Of a stretch of 61,296 nt of DNA, positions 8,761 to 16,760 are shown in pieces (position 1 is the stretch's first letter; every line of letters begins with the position of its first letter). This DNA comes from Thermodesulfovibrionales bacterium. GTDB lineage: Bacteria > Nitrospirota > Thermodesulfovibrionia > Thermodesulfovibrionales > SM23-35. Location: assembly GCA_031082155.1 (NCBI GenBank), contig JAVHLL010000005.1, positions 46,114 to 107,409 of the forward strand, given 5' to 3'. The notes under the pieces are model-generated. The model did not search any database, was not told where the DNA came from, and was given only the letters and a program-made list of their open reading frames with translations. Position numbers and translations under genes: made by a program.

Positions 8761-9423
8761 ATGGCTGAAGAACCGAGAGGGGCTATTTTACAGAGAGATA
8801 AAAAGACGTATGCGATAGTGCCGAGGATTCCGATGGGAGTATTGACTCCCGAAATCCTGGAAGCTCTCGCAAAAGTTTCACGGAAATATAAGGTCCGTAT
8901 CATCAAAATTACTTCTGGACAGCGTATTGCGCTCGTCGGGCTGAATCCGGAGGATGTTGAAAAAGCATGGAATGACCTCGCAATGGATGTCGGACCTGCA
9001 GAAGGCCTCTGTGTTCACTATGTACAGGCGTGCCCGGGGACTTTGACCTGCAAATTCGGCCAGGGCGATTCTATCGGTCTTGCCGCAAAAGTCGAACAGG
9101 GATACGTGGGCAAACAGGATGTTATTCCCGCCAAGACCAAGATCGGGGTCTCCGGCTGCAGGCTCTGCTGCGCGGAGAGTTACCTGAGGGATATCGGCGC
9201 TATCGCAGAGCCGGATGGCTGGAAAGTCATTGTGGGAGGAAATTCAGGGGGAAGGCCGCGTATAGGCGATCTGATTGCCGAAAAGCTCACTGACGACCAG
9301 GCACTTGCACTTATAAAAAAGTGTATTGACTACTATGCAAAGAATTCCAAACCGAGGGAACGTGTGCCACGGTTCGTAGAGCGTATCGGTATCGAGACTT
9401 TCAAAAAAGGGGTTCTTTCTTAA
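8761..9423 (+). CDS. Small nitrite/sulfite reductase-like siroheme and 4Fe-4S protein
   Basis: A 220-residue protein with the nitrite/sulfite reductase ferredoxin-like half domain (residues 1-75) followed by the siroheme/4Fe-4S domain. C91-x5-C97 and C133-x3-C137 (ACPGTLTC and GCRLCC) form the canonical CX5C...CX3C ligand set of sulfite reductases. It is about half the length of a full assimilatory enzyme and matches the short stand-alone form found in many anaerobes. The substrate is unknown; sulfite or nitrite reduction or a siroheme carrier role are possible. The position between psd and pssA, with a 1-base TAATG overlap to pssA, is unusual for a redox enzyme. Confidence 0.85.
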   Translation: MAEEPRGAILQRDKKTYAIVPRIPMGVLTPEILEALAKVSRKYKVRIIKITSGQRIALVGLNPEDVEKAWNDLAMDVGPAEGLCVHYVQACPGTLTCKFGQGDSIGLAAKVEQGYVGKQDVIPAKTKIGVSGCRLCCAESYLRDIGAIAEPDGWKVIVGGNSGGRPRIGDLIAEKLTDDQALALIKKCIDYYAKNSKPRERVPRFVERIGIETFKKGVLS

Positions 9424-10154
9424 TGCGCAAAGGCATCTATATATTACCGAATACACTGACGCTCTGCGGGATGTTCCTCGGCTTCTATTCAATACTCGCG
9501 TCGATTAAGGGCCTCTATCTCCATGCTGCATGGGCGATCCTGCTCGCGAATATTTTCGACGGCCTCGATGGCTGGGTTGCGAGGCTTACGAACAGTACCA
9601 CCAAGTTCGGCATAGAACTGGACTCCCTCTCGGACCTGGTGTCTTTCGGCGTCGCGCCCGCGGTCATGCTCTACACATGGGCGCTTGTCCCCTTCGGAAG
9701 GGTGGGCTGGGCAGCTGCGTTTCTCTTTGTTGCATGCGGCGCGTTGAGGCTTGCGAGATACAATGTTCAGATGGGATCGACAGAATCAAAGGCATTTACC
9801 GGTATGCCTATTCCGGGTGCCGCTTCTCTTTTAGCAACACTCGTGATCTTTTATACCGAGATGTGGACAAGGGTTCCTTCGAAGAACTATTTCATTCTCC
9901 TCTTTGTCTTTTCTCTCGCCGTACTGATGGTCAGCACCCTCAGATTCCATGGCGCAAAAGAACTCGATTTCCGCAGGAGGAAACCTTTCTGGATCCTCGT
10001 TCTGTTTGTGGTAGTCCTCGTCATCATCATAATGCATCCGGAGATTGCGCTGTTTGTATTTGCAATGCTCTACCTGGTAAGCGGTATAATTGAGAATCTC
10101 GTTCTCTTCGCGAATAAAAAGAGACGGGGACAGAAGGCAGGTAAAACGCAATGA
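9423..10154 (+). CDS. pssA: CDP-diacylglycerol-serine O-phosphatidyltransferase
   Basis: A 243-residue integral membrane enzyme that makes phosphatidylserine from CDP-diacylglycerol and serine, the substrate for Psd encoded upstream. The CDP-alcohol phosphatidyltransferase signature is complete: DGLDGWVARLTNSTTKFGxE LDSLSD (D-G-x2-D-G-x2-A-R-x8-G-x3-D-x3-D), near residues 45-70. Hydrophobic segments follow to the basic C-terminus (NKKRRGQKAGKTQ). The start codon overlaps the previous stop by one base, and the stop overlaps leuA by four bases, so translation is coupled in both directions. Confidence 0.95.
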   Translation: MRKGIYILPNTLTLCGMFLGFYSILASIKGLYLHAAWAILLANIFDGLDGWVARLTNSTTKFGIELDSLSDLVSFGVAPAVMLYTWALVPFGRVGWAAAFLFVACGALRLARYNVQMGSTESKAFTGMPIPGAASLLATLVIFYTEMWTRVPSKNYFILLFVFSLAVLMVSTLRFHGAKELDFRRRKPFWILVLFVVVLVIIIMHPEIALFVFAMLYLVSGIIENLVLFANKKRRGQKAGKTQ

Positions 10155-11662
10155 GACAGATAAAGATATTTGATACAACTCTCAGGGACGGTGAGCAGTC
10201 ACCCGGTGCGTCCATGAACGTCCAGGAAAAACTCGCGCTGGCCAGACAGCTTGCAAAGCTTGGAGTTGATGTGATCGAGGCGGGATTCGCCTACAGTTCG
10301 CCCGGAGACTTTGAAGCGGTAAAGACGGTTGGGAACGAGGTGGAAGGCCCCATAATCTGCAGCCTCGCCAGGGCAAAAGAGGAAGATATCAGAAGCGCAT
10401 GGGAGGCGCTCAAAGATGCCCCCAGGAGGCGGATTCATACTTTTCATTCGACTTCCGATATCCATCTGAAATACCAGTTCCGTGTGAGCAGGGAAGAAGC
10501 ACTGAAGCGTTCTGTGAATATGGTGAAACTTGCGAGGAGCTTTGTCGCCGACGTGGAATTTTCTCCGATGGATGCAACCCGTACCGATATCAATTACCTC
10601 TGCGAGGTGGTTGAGGCAGTCATCGACGCGGGCGCTACTACCGTGAATATTCCGGATACCGTCGGATACACCATCCCTTCAGAATTCGGGGCGATGATAA
10701 AGGCTCTCCATGAGAAGGTAAAGAACATCGACCGGGCGATCATCTCCGTCCATTGTCATAACGACCTGGGACTTGCCACGTCAAATTCGCTTGCAGCGGT
10801 CCTGAACGGTGCGGGACAGATCGAATGTACGATCAACGGCATCGGCGAACGCGCAGGGAACTGCTCCATGGAAGAGGTTGTTATGGCTTTGCGTACCCGG
10901 CGTGATCTCTTCAATGCCGATACAGGGGTCAATACCGAAGAGATCATGAGGAGCAGCAGACTTGTCACAAAAATAACAGGGATGTCTGTACAGCCGAACA
11001 AGGCGATTGTAGGCGCGAACGCCTTTGCCCACGAATCCGGTATCCATCAGGACGGACTTCTGAAGGAAAAATCGACCTATGAGATTATCAGACCGGAAAG
11101 CATCGGTCTTTATTCCGCCAAACTTGTTCTCGGGAAGCATTCCGGACGTCATGCCTTCAAAGCGAAGCTGAAGGACCTCGGATATGAACTCTCTGATGAA
11201 GAGGTGAACGAGACATTTGAACGTTTTAAACGGGTTGCCGATCAGAAAAAGGATATTTTCGATGAGGACATAGAGGCGCTGGTCACCGCCGGGGTGACTC
11301 AGGTCCCTGAAACATATACTCTCGTTGATCTCTCCATGATCTGCGGGATTAACCAGAAGCCCAGTGCCGCAGTGAAACTGAAAGTGGGCGGCGAGATTGT
11401 CCACAGGATGGAACAGGGTGACGGTCCTGTCGATGCTACCTACAGGGCTATTGCTGCGATAACAGAGACAAAGAGCAATCTTCTGAAATTTGAGATCAAG
11501 GCAATAACCGGTGGGACGGATGCGCTTGGAGAGGTGATGGTTTCTCTCGAAGAAGACGAGCGGTCAGTCCGCGGTCATGGTGCCGATACCGATATTATCG
11601 TTGCAGCTGCAAAGGCATATATTAATGCCCTGAACAAGCTCGCAGCGAGAAAGAAGCATTGA
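10151..11662 (+). CDS. leuA: 2-isopropylmalate synthase
   Basis: A 503-residue enzyme of the first committed step of leucine synthesis (acetyl-CoA plus 2-oxoisovalerate). The DRE-TIM barrel starts with DTTLRDGEQSPG and contains SVHCHNDLGLATSNS (metal ligands HxH) and GIGERAGNCSMEE. The C-terminal regulatory domain (about residues 390-495, with RGHGADTDIIVAAAKAYINAL) for leucine feedback is present. ATGA overlap with pssA. leuC is in the window 25 kb away, while leuB and leuD are not present. Confidence 0.96.
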   Translation: MRQIKIFDTTLRDGEQSPGASMNVQEKLALARQLAKLGVDVIEAGFAYSSPGDFEAVKTVGNEVEGPIICSLARAKEEDIRSAWEALKDAPRRRIHTFHSTSDIHLKYQFRVSREEALKRSVNMVKLARSFVADVEFSPMDATRTDINYLCEVVEAVIDAGATTVNIPDTVGYTIPSEFGAMIKALHEKVKNIDRAIISVHCHNDLGLATSNSLAAVLNGAGQIECTINGIGERAGNCSMEEVVMALRTRRDLFNADTGVNTEEIMRSSRLVTKITGMSVQPNKAIVGANAFAHESGIHQDGLLKEKSTYEIIRPESIGLYSAKLVLGKHSGRHAFKAKLKDLGYELSDEEVNETFERFKRVADQKKDIFDEDIEALVTAGVTQVPETYTLVDLSMICGINQKPSAAVKLKVGGEIVHRMEQGDGPVDATYRAIAAITETKSNLLKFEIKAITGGTDALGEVMVSLEEDERSVRGHGADTDIIVAAAKAYINALNKLAARKKH

Positions 11663-11714
11663 GAGGCTTCCTGTCCTGCCTCACTACCTCGCTAATTGCA
11701 CAGAAATGAGGGAG

Positions 11715-12257
11715 TTAGAAACCTGACACACCTCCGGACACGATGAAGGTCATAACCTTGCCGCTTTCGAGTTCCAGTGGAGTAACCTGTTCCTTGGGTA
11801 CAACTATCACATTGCCTGCAAAGTTGTAGGATTGGGGCAGATATACCGCCATCTTATCCGCCATGCCGATAGTTTCCAGACTTTCCCGCGTTACAAAGCC
11901 GAACGTCTGCACGGTGTTATCAGGCGAGAGGGTTACGAGTACCGGTTTGTCGAACCGTTTTTTTTCACCTACGAAGGCGCTCACGAGGTCTTTGATGGCA
12001 GAATAAATCATCTTTATGAATGGCATGCGGCTGAAGAGTTTGTCGATAAGCTTTGCAGCGCCCCTCGCAAGGAAAGTGGAGACAAAGAACCCTATAATAG
12101 TTACGAGCGGGATAGTAATCAGGATGCCAAGACCCGGGAACTTGACCCCGAAAATCTGATCTATCGCCGAGACTATAAAGTACAGGATGTAAAGGGTCAT
12201 AACAATAGGCGCGAGGAACAAAAGACCGTTAAAAAAATATTTGGAAAGTGTGTTCAT
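11715..12257 (-). CDS. DUF502 membrane protein
   Basis: A 180-residue protein with two N-terminal transmembrane helices (residues 9-31 and 44-66) and a soluble C-terminal domain containing SRMPFIKMIYSAIKDLVSAF and FGFVTRESLE, recognisable as DUF502. The function of the family is unknown; plant relatives act in trafficking or membrane maintenance. AAGGAGGTTTC precedes the ATG. It converges with leuA (52-base gap) and stands alone. Confidence 0.9.
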   Translation of the reverse strand: MNTLSKYFFNGLLFLAPIVMTLYILYFIVSAIDQIFGVKFPGLGILITIPLVTIIGFFVSTFLARGAAKLIDKLFSRMPFIKMIYSAIKDLVSAFVGEKKRFDKPVLVTLSPDNTVQTFGFVTRESLETIGMADKMAVYLPQSYNFAGNVIVVPKEQVTPLELESGKVMTFIVSGGVSGF

Positions 12258-12373
12258 GAAACCTCCTTATTTATTCAATTTAGAATGCAGACATATATGC
12301 AGCTTTCGGGGAACAGGGGGGAAGTACCGTACACTTGCGGAATATTCATTCATTCCCATGTGGTGTCTATCAA

Positions 12374-13333
12374 TTATTTGGAAGAAACGATGTTCTTAAC
12401 CTCTGCCGGAGCGCTTTCCAACAAAGGCCCGACGGCGGTCACGCGGTAATGTCTTTTTTTTGAGGGCTTTTCCTTATCGATGAACGAAGGGATTTGCGTC
12501 TCGCCGATCAGTACGAACCCTTTTTTCCTGTCTGTTTCCCTGTAAATTCTGTAGCTTTTTATCCAGGTATTGGGAGACTCTTTCCATAGGAGATACACAT
12601 TTTCCCCGGATGGAACGGCCTGCAGATTTGAGGGTGGGGACGGAACAAGCTTAGCCGGATCTATCCTGATCTCCCGGGACGCAGGCCCCTCATAGATGAT
12701 GCCACTCTCTCTCAGGCTCTTTACGGTGTACAGAACTGCCTTCTTCATGTCAAATACATCTCTGAATGAAGTCTCTTTCAGAGGTTCCGGATTAACCGGA
12801 TTTTGGGACTCTGTTCCTGCACTATGCCTGTAGATATTGTATGTTATCCCTTCTCCTGCACTCTTCCATGAAAGTACGAGAACGTCATATTGAATAGTAA
12901 AAGATAAAGCAGCCGGGGGAGCAGGGAGGTTTGCATCGGCTATCTTCAGGGTGACCGAATCTTTACTCATGACACCCCGCAGGTTTTCTGCAATGATCTT
13001 GTATGTACGCGATGAAATACCCTTAATGTCGGTATCGGTAAAAGAACGCTTTTTATTTGCGAGAAATGCTATCTCCTTAAAATCTCCGCCTGTTGACCTG
13101 AGCACATGAAATCCCTTGATTAAAGTGGTATCCTCTCCTGGAAAATCCCATGACAGCATGAATTCTGATTCTCTCTGCACCGCATGGAGATTTGAAGGAG
13201 CTTCAGGTTTTTCATACGATATCAGGGTGGGATCGCCCTTTCTCCCGCACGCGATTAGCAGGAAACAGAGCGCAAAAAGCACGGGGAACATAGCGGGAGG
13301 TTTGAAAAGTCTCCTGTCTCCGCAGCCGGTCAT
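12374..13333 (-). CDS. FN3-domain lipoprotein with LptM-like start
   Basis: A 319-residue exported lipoprotein. The signal peptide ends in the lipobox LLIAC, followed by GRKGDP, which resembles the CGxKGPL start of LptM/YifL-type small lipoproteins. Three fibronectin-type-III-like modules follow (about residues 45-130, 135-225 and 232-315), each with PSNLxA and YRIYR or YNIYR features. The ATG overlaps the argH stop (ATGA), so the two genes are translationally coupled. LptM-like genes sit next to argH or lysA in many bacteria; here the small lipoprotein appears extended by FN3 domains. An outer-membrane or periplasmic binding role is inferred. Confidence 0.8.
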   Translation of the reverse strand: MTGCGDRRLFKPPAMFPVLFALCFLLIACGRKGDPTLISYEKPEAPSNLHAVQRESEFMLSWDFPGEDTTLIKGFHVLRSTGGDFKEIAFLANKKRSFTDTDIKGISSRTYKIIAENLRGVMSKDSVTLKIADANLPAPPAALSFTIQYDVLVLSWKSAGEGITYNIYRHSAGTESQNPVNPEPLKETSFRDVFDMKKAVLYTVKSLRESGIIYEGPASREIRIDPAKLVPSPPSNLQAVPSGENVYLLWKESPNTWIKSYRIYRETDRKKGFVLIGETQIPSFIDKEKPSKKRHYRVTAVGPLLESAPAEVKNIVSSK

Positions 13334-14703
13334 TGGATGAGCTTTTTTAGTCTCTTTATCTGTTTTTTCACTTCAGAAGGAGAGGTGCCGCCGAGCGATT
13401 TCTTATTGCCGACTGAATCAGTCACAGAGAGACGGCGGTAAAGATCGTCCTGAATAACCGGGGAAAATTTCCTGAATTCGCTGAAAGAGATCTCTTCGAG
13501 TTTTTTATTCTGTCTGAGTGCAGAGAGAACGATCCTCCCGGTAAGTTCATGGGCCTGACGAAAGGGTACCCCTTTCTTTACGAGATATTCTGCAAGATCG
13601 GTTGCAGTAGAATACGCTGCGCCAGCGGTCTCCTGCATCCTCTCTGTCTGAAATTCAATCCCAGGAAGCATTGCAATAAGAACTGAAAGGCAGGATTTGA
13701 TGGTATCAGCCGAATCAAAGACAGGGAACTTGTCTTCCTGCATGTCCCTGTTATAGGCAAGCGGAAGCCCCTTCATCATGGTAAGGAGATTGAGCAGATT
13801 TCCGTAGATTCTTCCGGTTTTTCCCCTGATAAGCTCAGCTGCATCAGGATTCTTTTTCTGTGGCATGATGCTCGACCCTGTGGTGAAGGCGTCTGGCAAT
13901 TCGATAAATCTGAACTCCTCTGTAGACCATAGAACCAGTTCTTCTGCAAACCTGGAGAGGTGCATCATAAGGAGCGAGCAATTCGACAAAAACTCTATTG
14001 CGAAGTCTCTGTCAGCAACTGCATCGATGCTGTTCTGCGCCGTTTCCCCGAAACTAAGCAATTGTGCGACATAGGCTCTGTCAATAGGGAGTGTTGTTCC
14101 TGCCAGAGCGCAGGACCCGAGTGGGAGACGGTTTATTCTCTTCAGAGAATCGCTGAATCTTTCCCTGTCTCTCTGGAGCATTTCAACATATGCGAGAAGA
14201 TGGTGGGAGAGGAGGACTGGCTGCGCCCTCTGGAGATGAGTATATCCCGGCATATACAAACCGAAATATTGTCCGGCAAGATCGAGGAATATTCCCTGGA
14301 GCTTTTTAATCAGTCCGGTAATTTCGTCCGATTCCGCCCTGAGATATAACCTGAGGTCGAGTGCCACCTGGTCGTTTCTGGATCGGGCGGTATGGAGTTT
14401 CCTGCCTATGTCGCCTATTTTTTGGATGAGGGCTGCCTCGATATTCATATGGATGTCTTCGAGGTCTTCCCGGAAGGAAAATTTCCCCGATTCTATCTCC
14501 TGTGCGATCTGCCGGAGACCACCAGTTATTTTCTTTGCTTCATTCTGCGTTATGATACCCTGGCGTGCGAGCATCTGTGCATGCGCAATACTTCCCTCGA
14601 TATCGTACTTCCAGAGGCGGCAGTCAAACGATATGGACTCTGTAAACGATTCAACGATTCTCGATGTTTTTTCCGTGAATCTTCCCTGCCAGGGTTTCTT
14701 CAT
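13330..14703 (-). CDS. argH: Argininosuccinate lyase
   Basis: A 457-residue enzyme of the last arginine step, splitting argininosuccinate to arginine and fumarate. It has HTARSRNDQVALD, the superfamily signature GSSIMPQKKNPDAAE with the catalytic Ser loop, and a GYTHLQRAQPV active-site segment. The ATG at 14703 (MKKPWQGRFTEK) is chosen because AGAGGGAT precedes it and the longer frame adds 15 residues absent in the family. Four-base overlap with the lipoprotein gene. Confidence 0.96.
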   Translation of the reverse strand: MKKPWQGRFTEKTSRIVESFTESISFDCRLWKYDIEGSIAHAQMLARQGIITQNEAKKITGGLRQIAQEIESGKFSFREDLEDIHMNIEAALIQKIGDIGRKLHTARSRNDQVALDLRLYLRAESDEITGLIKKLQGIFLDLAGQYFGLYMPGYTHLQRAQPVLLSHHLLAYVEMLQRDRERFSDSLKRINRLPLGSCALAGTTLPIDRAYVAQLLSFGETAQNSIDAVADRDFAIEFLSNCSLLMMHLSRFAEELVLWSTEEFRFIELPDAFTTGSSIMPQKKNPDAAELIRGKTGRIYGNLLNLLTMMKGLPLAYNRDMQEDKFPVFDSADTIKSCLSVLIAMLPGIEFQTERMQETAGAAYSTATDLAEYLVKKGVPFRQAHELTGRIVLSALRQNKKLEEISFSEFRKFSPVIQDDLYRRLSVTDSVGNKKSLGGTSPSEVKKQIKRLKKLIQ

Positions 14704-14832
14704 ATCCCTCTTCTCTGCAAAATGTTTTGATCGTATCAATAATAACATAGGTCATAGATAGTAGTGTCAAGCAAAGCTGAGGATGACTGTGTTGTACTTG
14801 AGATAAACTTTCAAAATGGCTAAAGTAATTAT

Positions 14833-15756
14833 ATGGAACGCCAATCACTGAAACGCCTGCAGGAAAGTATCGAATCGGTAATAAAAGGAAAGAGTGATGC
14901 AGTAAAGATGGCGATTGTGACGCTGCTCGGGAAAGGGCATCTTCTTCTGGAGGATGTTCCAGGCATCGGGAAGACGACTCTTGCATTTACCCTTGCAAAA
15001 GCTACGAACTGTTCTTTTCAGCGGGTACAGTTCACAAGCGACCTGCTCCCGACGGACATTATCGGAGTGAACATTTATAACCCCGATACAAGGGAATTTG
15101 AATTCAGATCAGGCCCTCTTTTTGCGAATATCATCCTTGCGGATGAGATCAACAGGACAAATCCCAAAACGCAGTCGGCCCTGCTTGAAGCAATGAATGA
15201 ACGGAGGGTATCGGTTGACAGGAAAACATACAGACTGCCTGAGCCTTTTATGGTCATCGCAACCCAGAACCCACTGGAATATCATGGGACCTTTCCCCTC
15301 CCTGAGAGTCAGCTCGACCGGTTCATGATGCACCTAAAACTTGGATACCCTGCTGCAGAATATGAACGTCAGGTCTTATTTCAACAGGCGAGTTTCGATT
15401 CCATCGAGTCGATGGCGCCTGCTATTTCATCAGAGGAAATTATCAGGATGCAGCAGGAGGTTGATGCAGTGAAGATCGACGACAGCCTGGTCGACTATAT
15501 CATGTCCATCATCACGCATACCCGCAGGAGCGACAAGATACGTCTCGGCGTCAGCCCCAGGGGAGGGCAGTTTCTCCTCAAGGCGGTAAAGGCAACGGCA
15601 TATTACGAGGGCAGAGAATATGTAACGCCGGATGACATAAAAGGGACTGCACCCCTTGTTCTCGGACACCGCATCATTCTGAAGACACAGACGTATATTT
15701 CAGATGCAGAAAGGGTCATTGAAGAGATCTTGAGCGGAATACCGGTTCCGGTATGA
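14833..15756 (+). CDS. MoxR-family AAA+ ATPase
   Basis: A 307-residue MoxR ATPase. Walker A is DVPGIGKTTLAF, Walker B is IILADEINRTNPKTQSALLEAM, sensor 1 is ATQNPLEYHGTFPLPESQLDRF, and the lid domain has VSPRGGQFLLKA. MoxR proteins act as chaperone-like remodelers that load metal or partner subunits, often with VWA-domain proteins. It is the first gene of a three-gene operon with DUF58 and transglutaminase genes, joined to the next by an ATGA overlap. Confidence 0.95.
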   Translation: MERQSLKRLQESIESVIKGKSDAVKMAIVTLLGKGHLLLEDVPGIGKTTLAFTLAKATNCSFQRVQFTSDLLPTDIIGVNIYNPDTREFEFRSGPLFANIILADEINRTNPKTQSALLEAMNERRVSVDRKTYRLPEPFMVIATQNPLEYHGTFPLPESQLDRFMMHLKLGYPAAEYERQVLFQQASFDSIESMAPAISSEEIIRMQQEVDAVKIDDSLVDYIMSIITHTRRSDKIRLGVSPRGGQFLLKAVKATAYYEGREYVTPDDIKGTAPLVLGHRIILKTQTYISDAERVIEEILSGIPVPV

Positions 15757-16760
15757 AGCTGACCAGAGAGGGCAAACGGTTTCTTCTCGCAACAATTCTC
15801 ATTGGTTTTGCGGCTTTCAACACAGGGAACAATCTCATCTTCCTCATACTTTCCATGATGCTCTCCTTTCTTGTGCTATCCCTCGCGGTCCTTACGCTGA
15901 ATATGCATAGGTTGACACTCAGAATTTCGCAGGATCAGCCAGTGTATGCACAGAGAACCTCCCGAATTGCCATAACCCTGACAAACCGGAAGCAATCGTT
16001 TGCTGCGTATTCAATCAGGGTCCTTGCACCTGGAGAAGAAAACAACGGAGTATTATTCCCGAAGGTTCCGGGTGCTTCGGAAACATCGAGCGCCTTTCCT
16101 GTCCGCTTCAGGAAAAGAGGGCGGTATCAGTTTGGAAGTTTTTCGATCGAATCAACATTTCCCTTCATCCTGATTTCCCGGAAAACAGACTGTCCTGTAG
16201 AAGGAGGAATCCTCGTGTATCCTGAACTGCGCGATATTGAGCGGATGGTACCTGATCCTGCCGGTAAAACCCATGAAGTTTCATATATCAGCAGCCGGAG
16301 CAGCGATGAGTTTTCGCGGATACGTGAGTTTAGATACGGAGATGACTGGCGGAAGATTCACTGGAAAACGTCTGCGAAGACCGGGGAATTTATGGTTATG
16401 GAATATGCAGAGGAGGAATCGAAAAGGATGACGATTGTGTTCGATAATCTGCAGCCCCGTGATGCGGATGCGTTCGAAAAATCTGTTTCTTTTGCAGCTT
16501 CGATAGTCGAGAGGTTGATCGCTGAAGGATATTTCGTAAGGCTTATGACCTGCAGGAAACTGATACCCTTTGGCACGGGCAGGGAGCATCTTTTCAAGAT
16601 ACTCGATGTGTTTGCGCTTATTGAGGGACAGGATTCATGGGAATGTCCGGCTTCTTCCAGGCCTGAAGGATTCACGATACTCATACTGAATTCGGAAGAA
16701 TCACCTCTCAGGAAATATCATGCCCTCAGCGACAGGGTGTTCTATGCCTCAGATCTATAA
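15753..16760 (+). CDS. DUF58 domain protein
   Basis: A 335-residue protein with two hydrophobic segments near the N-terminus (about residues 12-50) and the DUF58 core RIREFRYGDDWRKIHWKTSAKTG at about residues 185-210, followed by a VWA-like fold (MTIVFDNLQP). DUF58 proteins always accompany MoxR and transglutaminase-like proteins. The role of the trio is unknown but is suspected in envelope-associated protein processing. The 3' end overlaps the next gene by 17 bases. Confidence 0.92.
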   Translation: MKLTREGKRFLLATILIGFAAFNTGNNLIFLILSMMLSFLVLSLAVLTLNMHRLTLRISQDQPVYAQRTSRIAITLTNRKQSFAAYSIRVLAPGEENNGVLFPKVPGASETSSAFPVRFRKRGRYQFGSFSIESTFPFILISRKTDCPVEGGILVYPELRDIERMVPDPAGKTHEVSYISSRSSDEFSRIREFRYGDDWRKIHWKTSAKTGEFMVMEYAEEESKRMTIVFDNLQPRDADAFEKSVSFAASIVERLIAEGYFVRLMTCRKLIPFGTGREHLFKILDVFALIEGQDSWECPASSRPEGFTILILNSEESPLRKYHALSDRVFYASDL

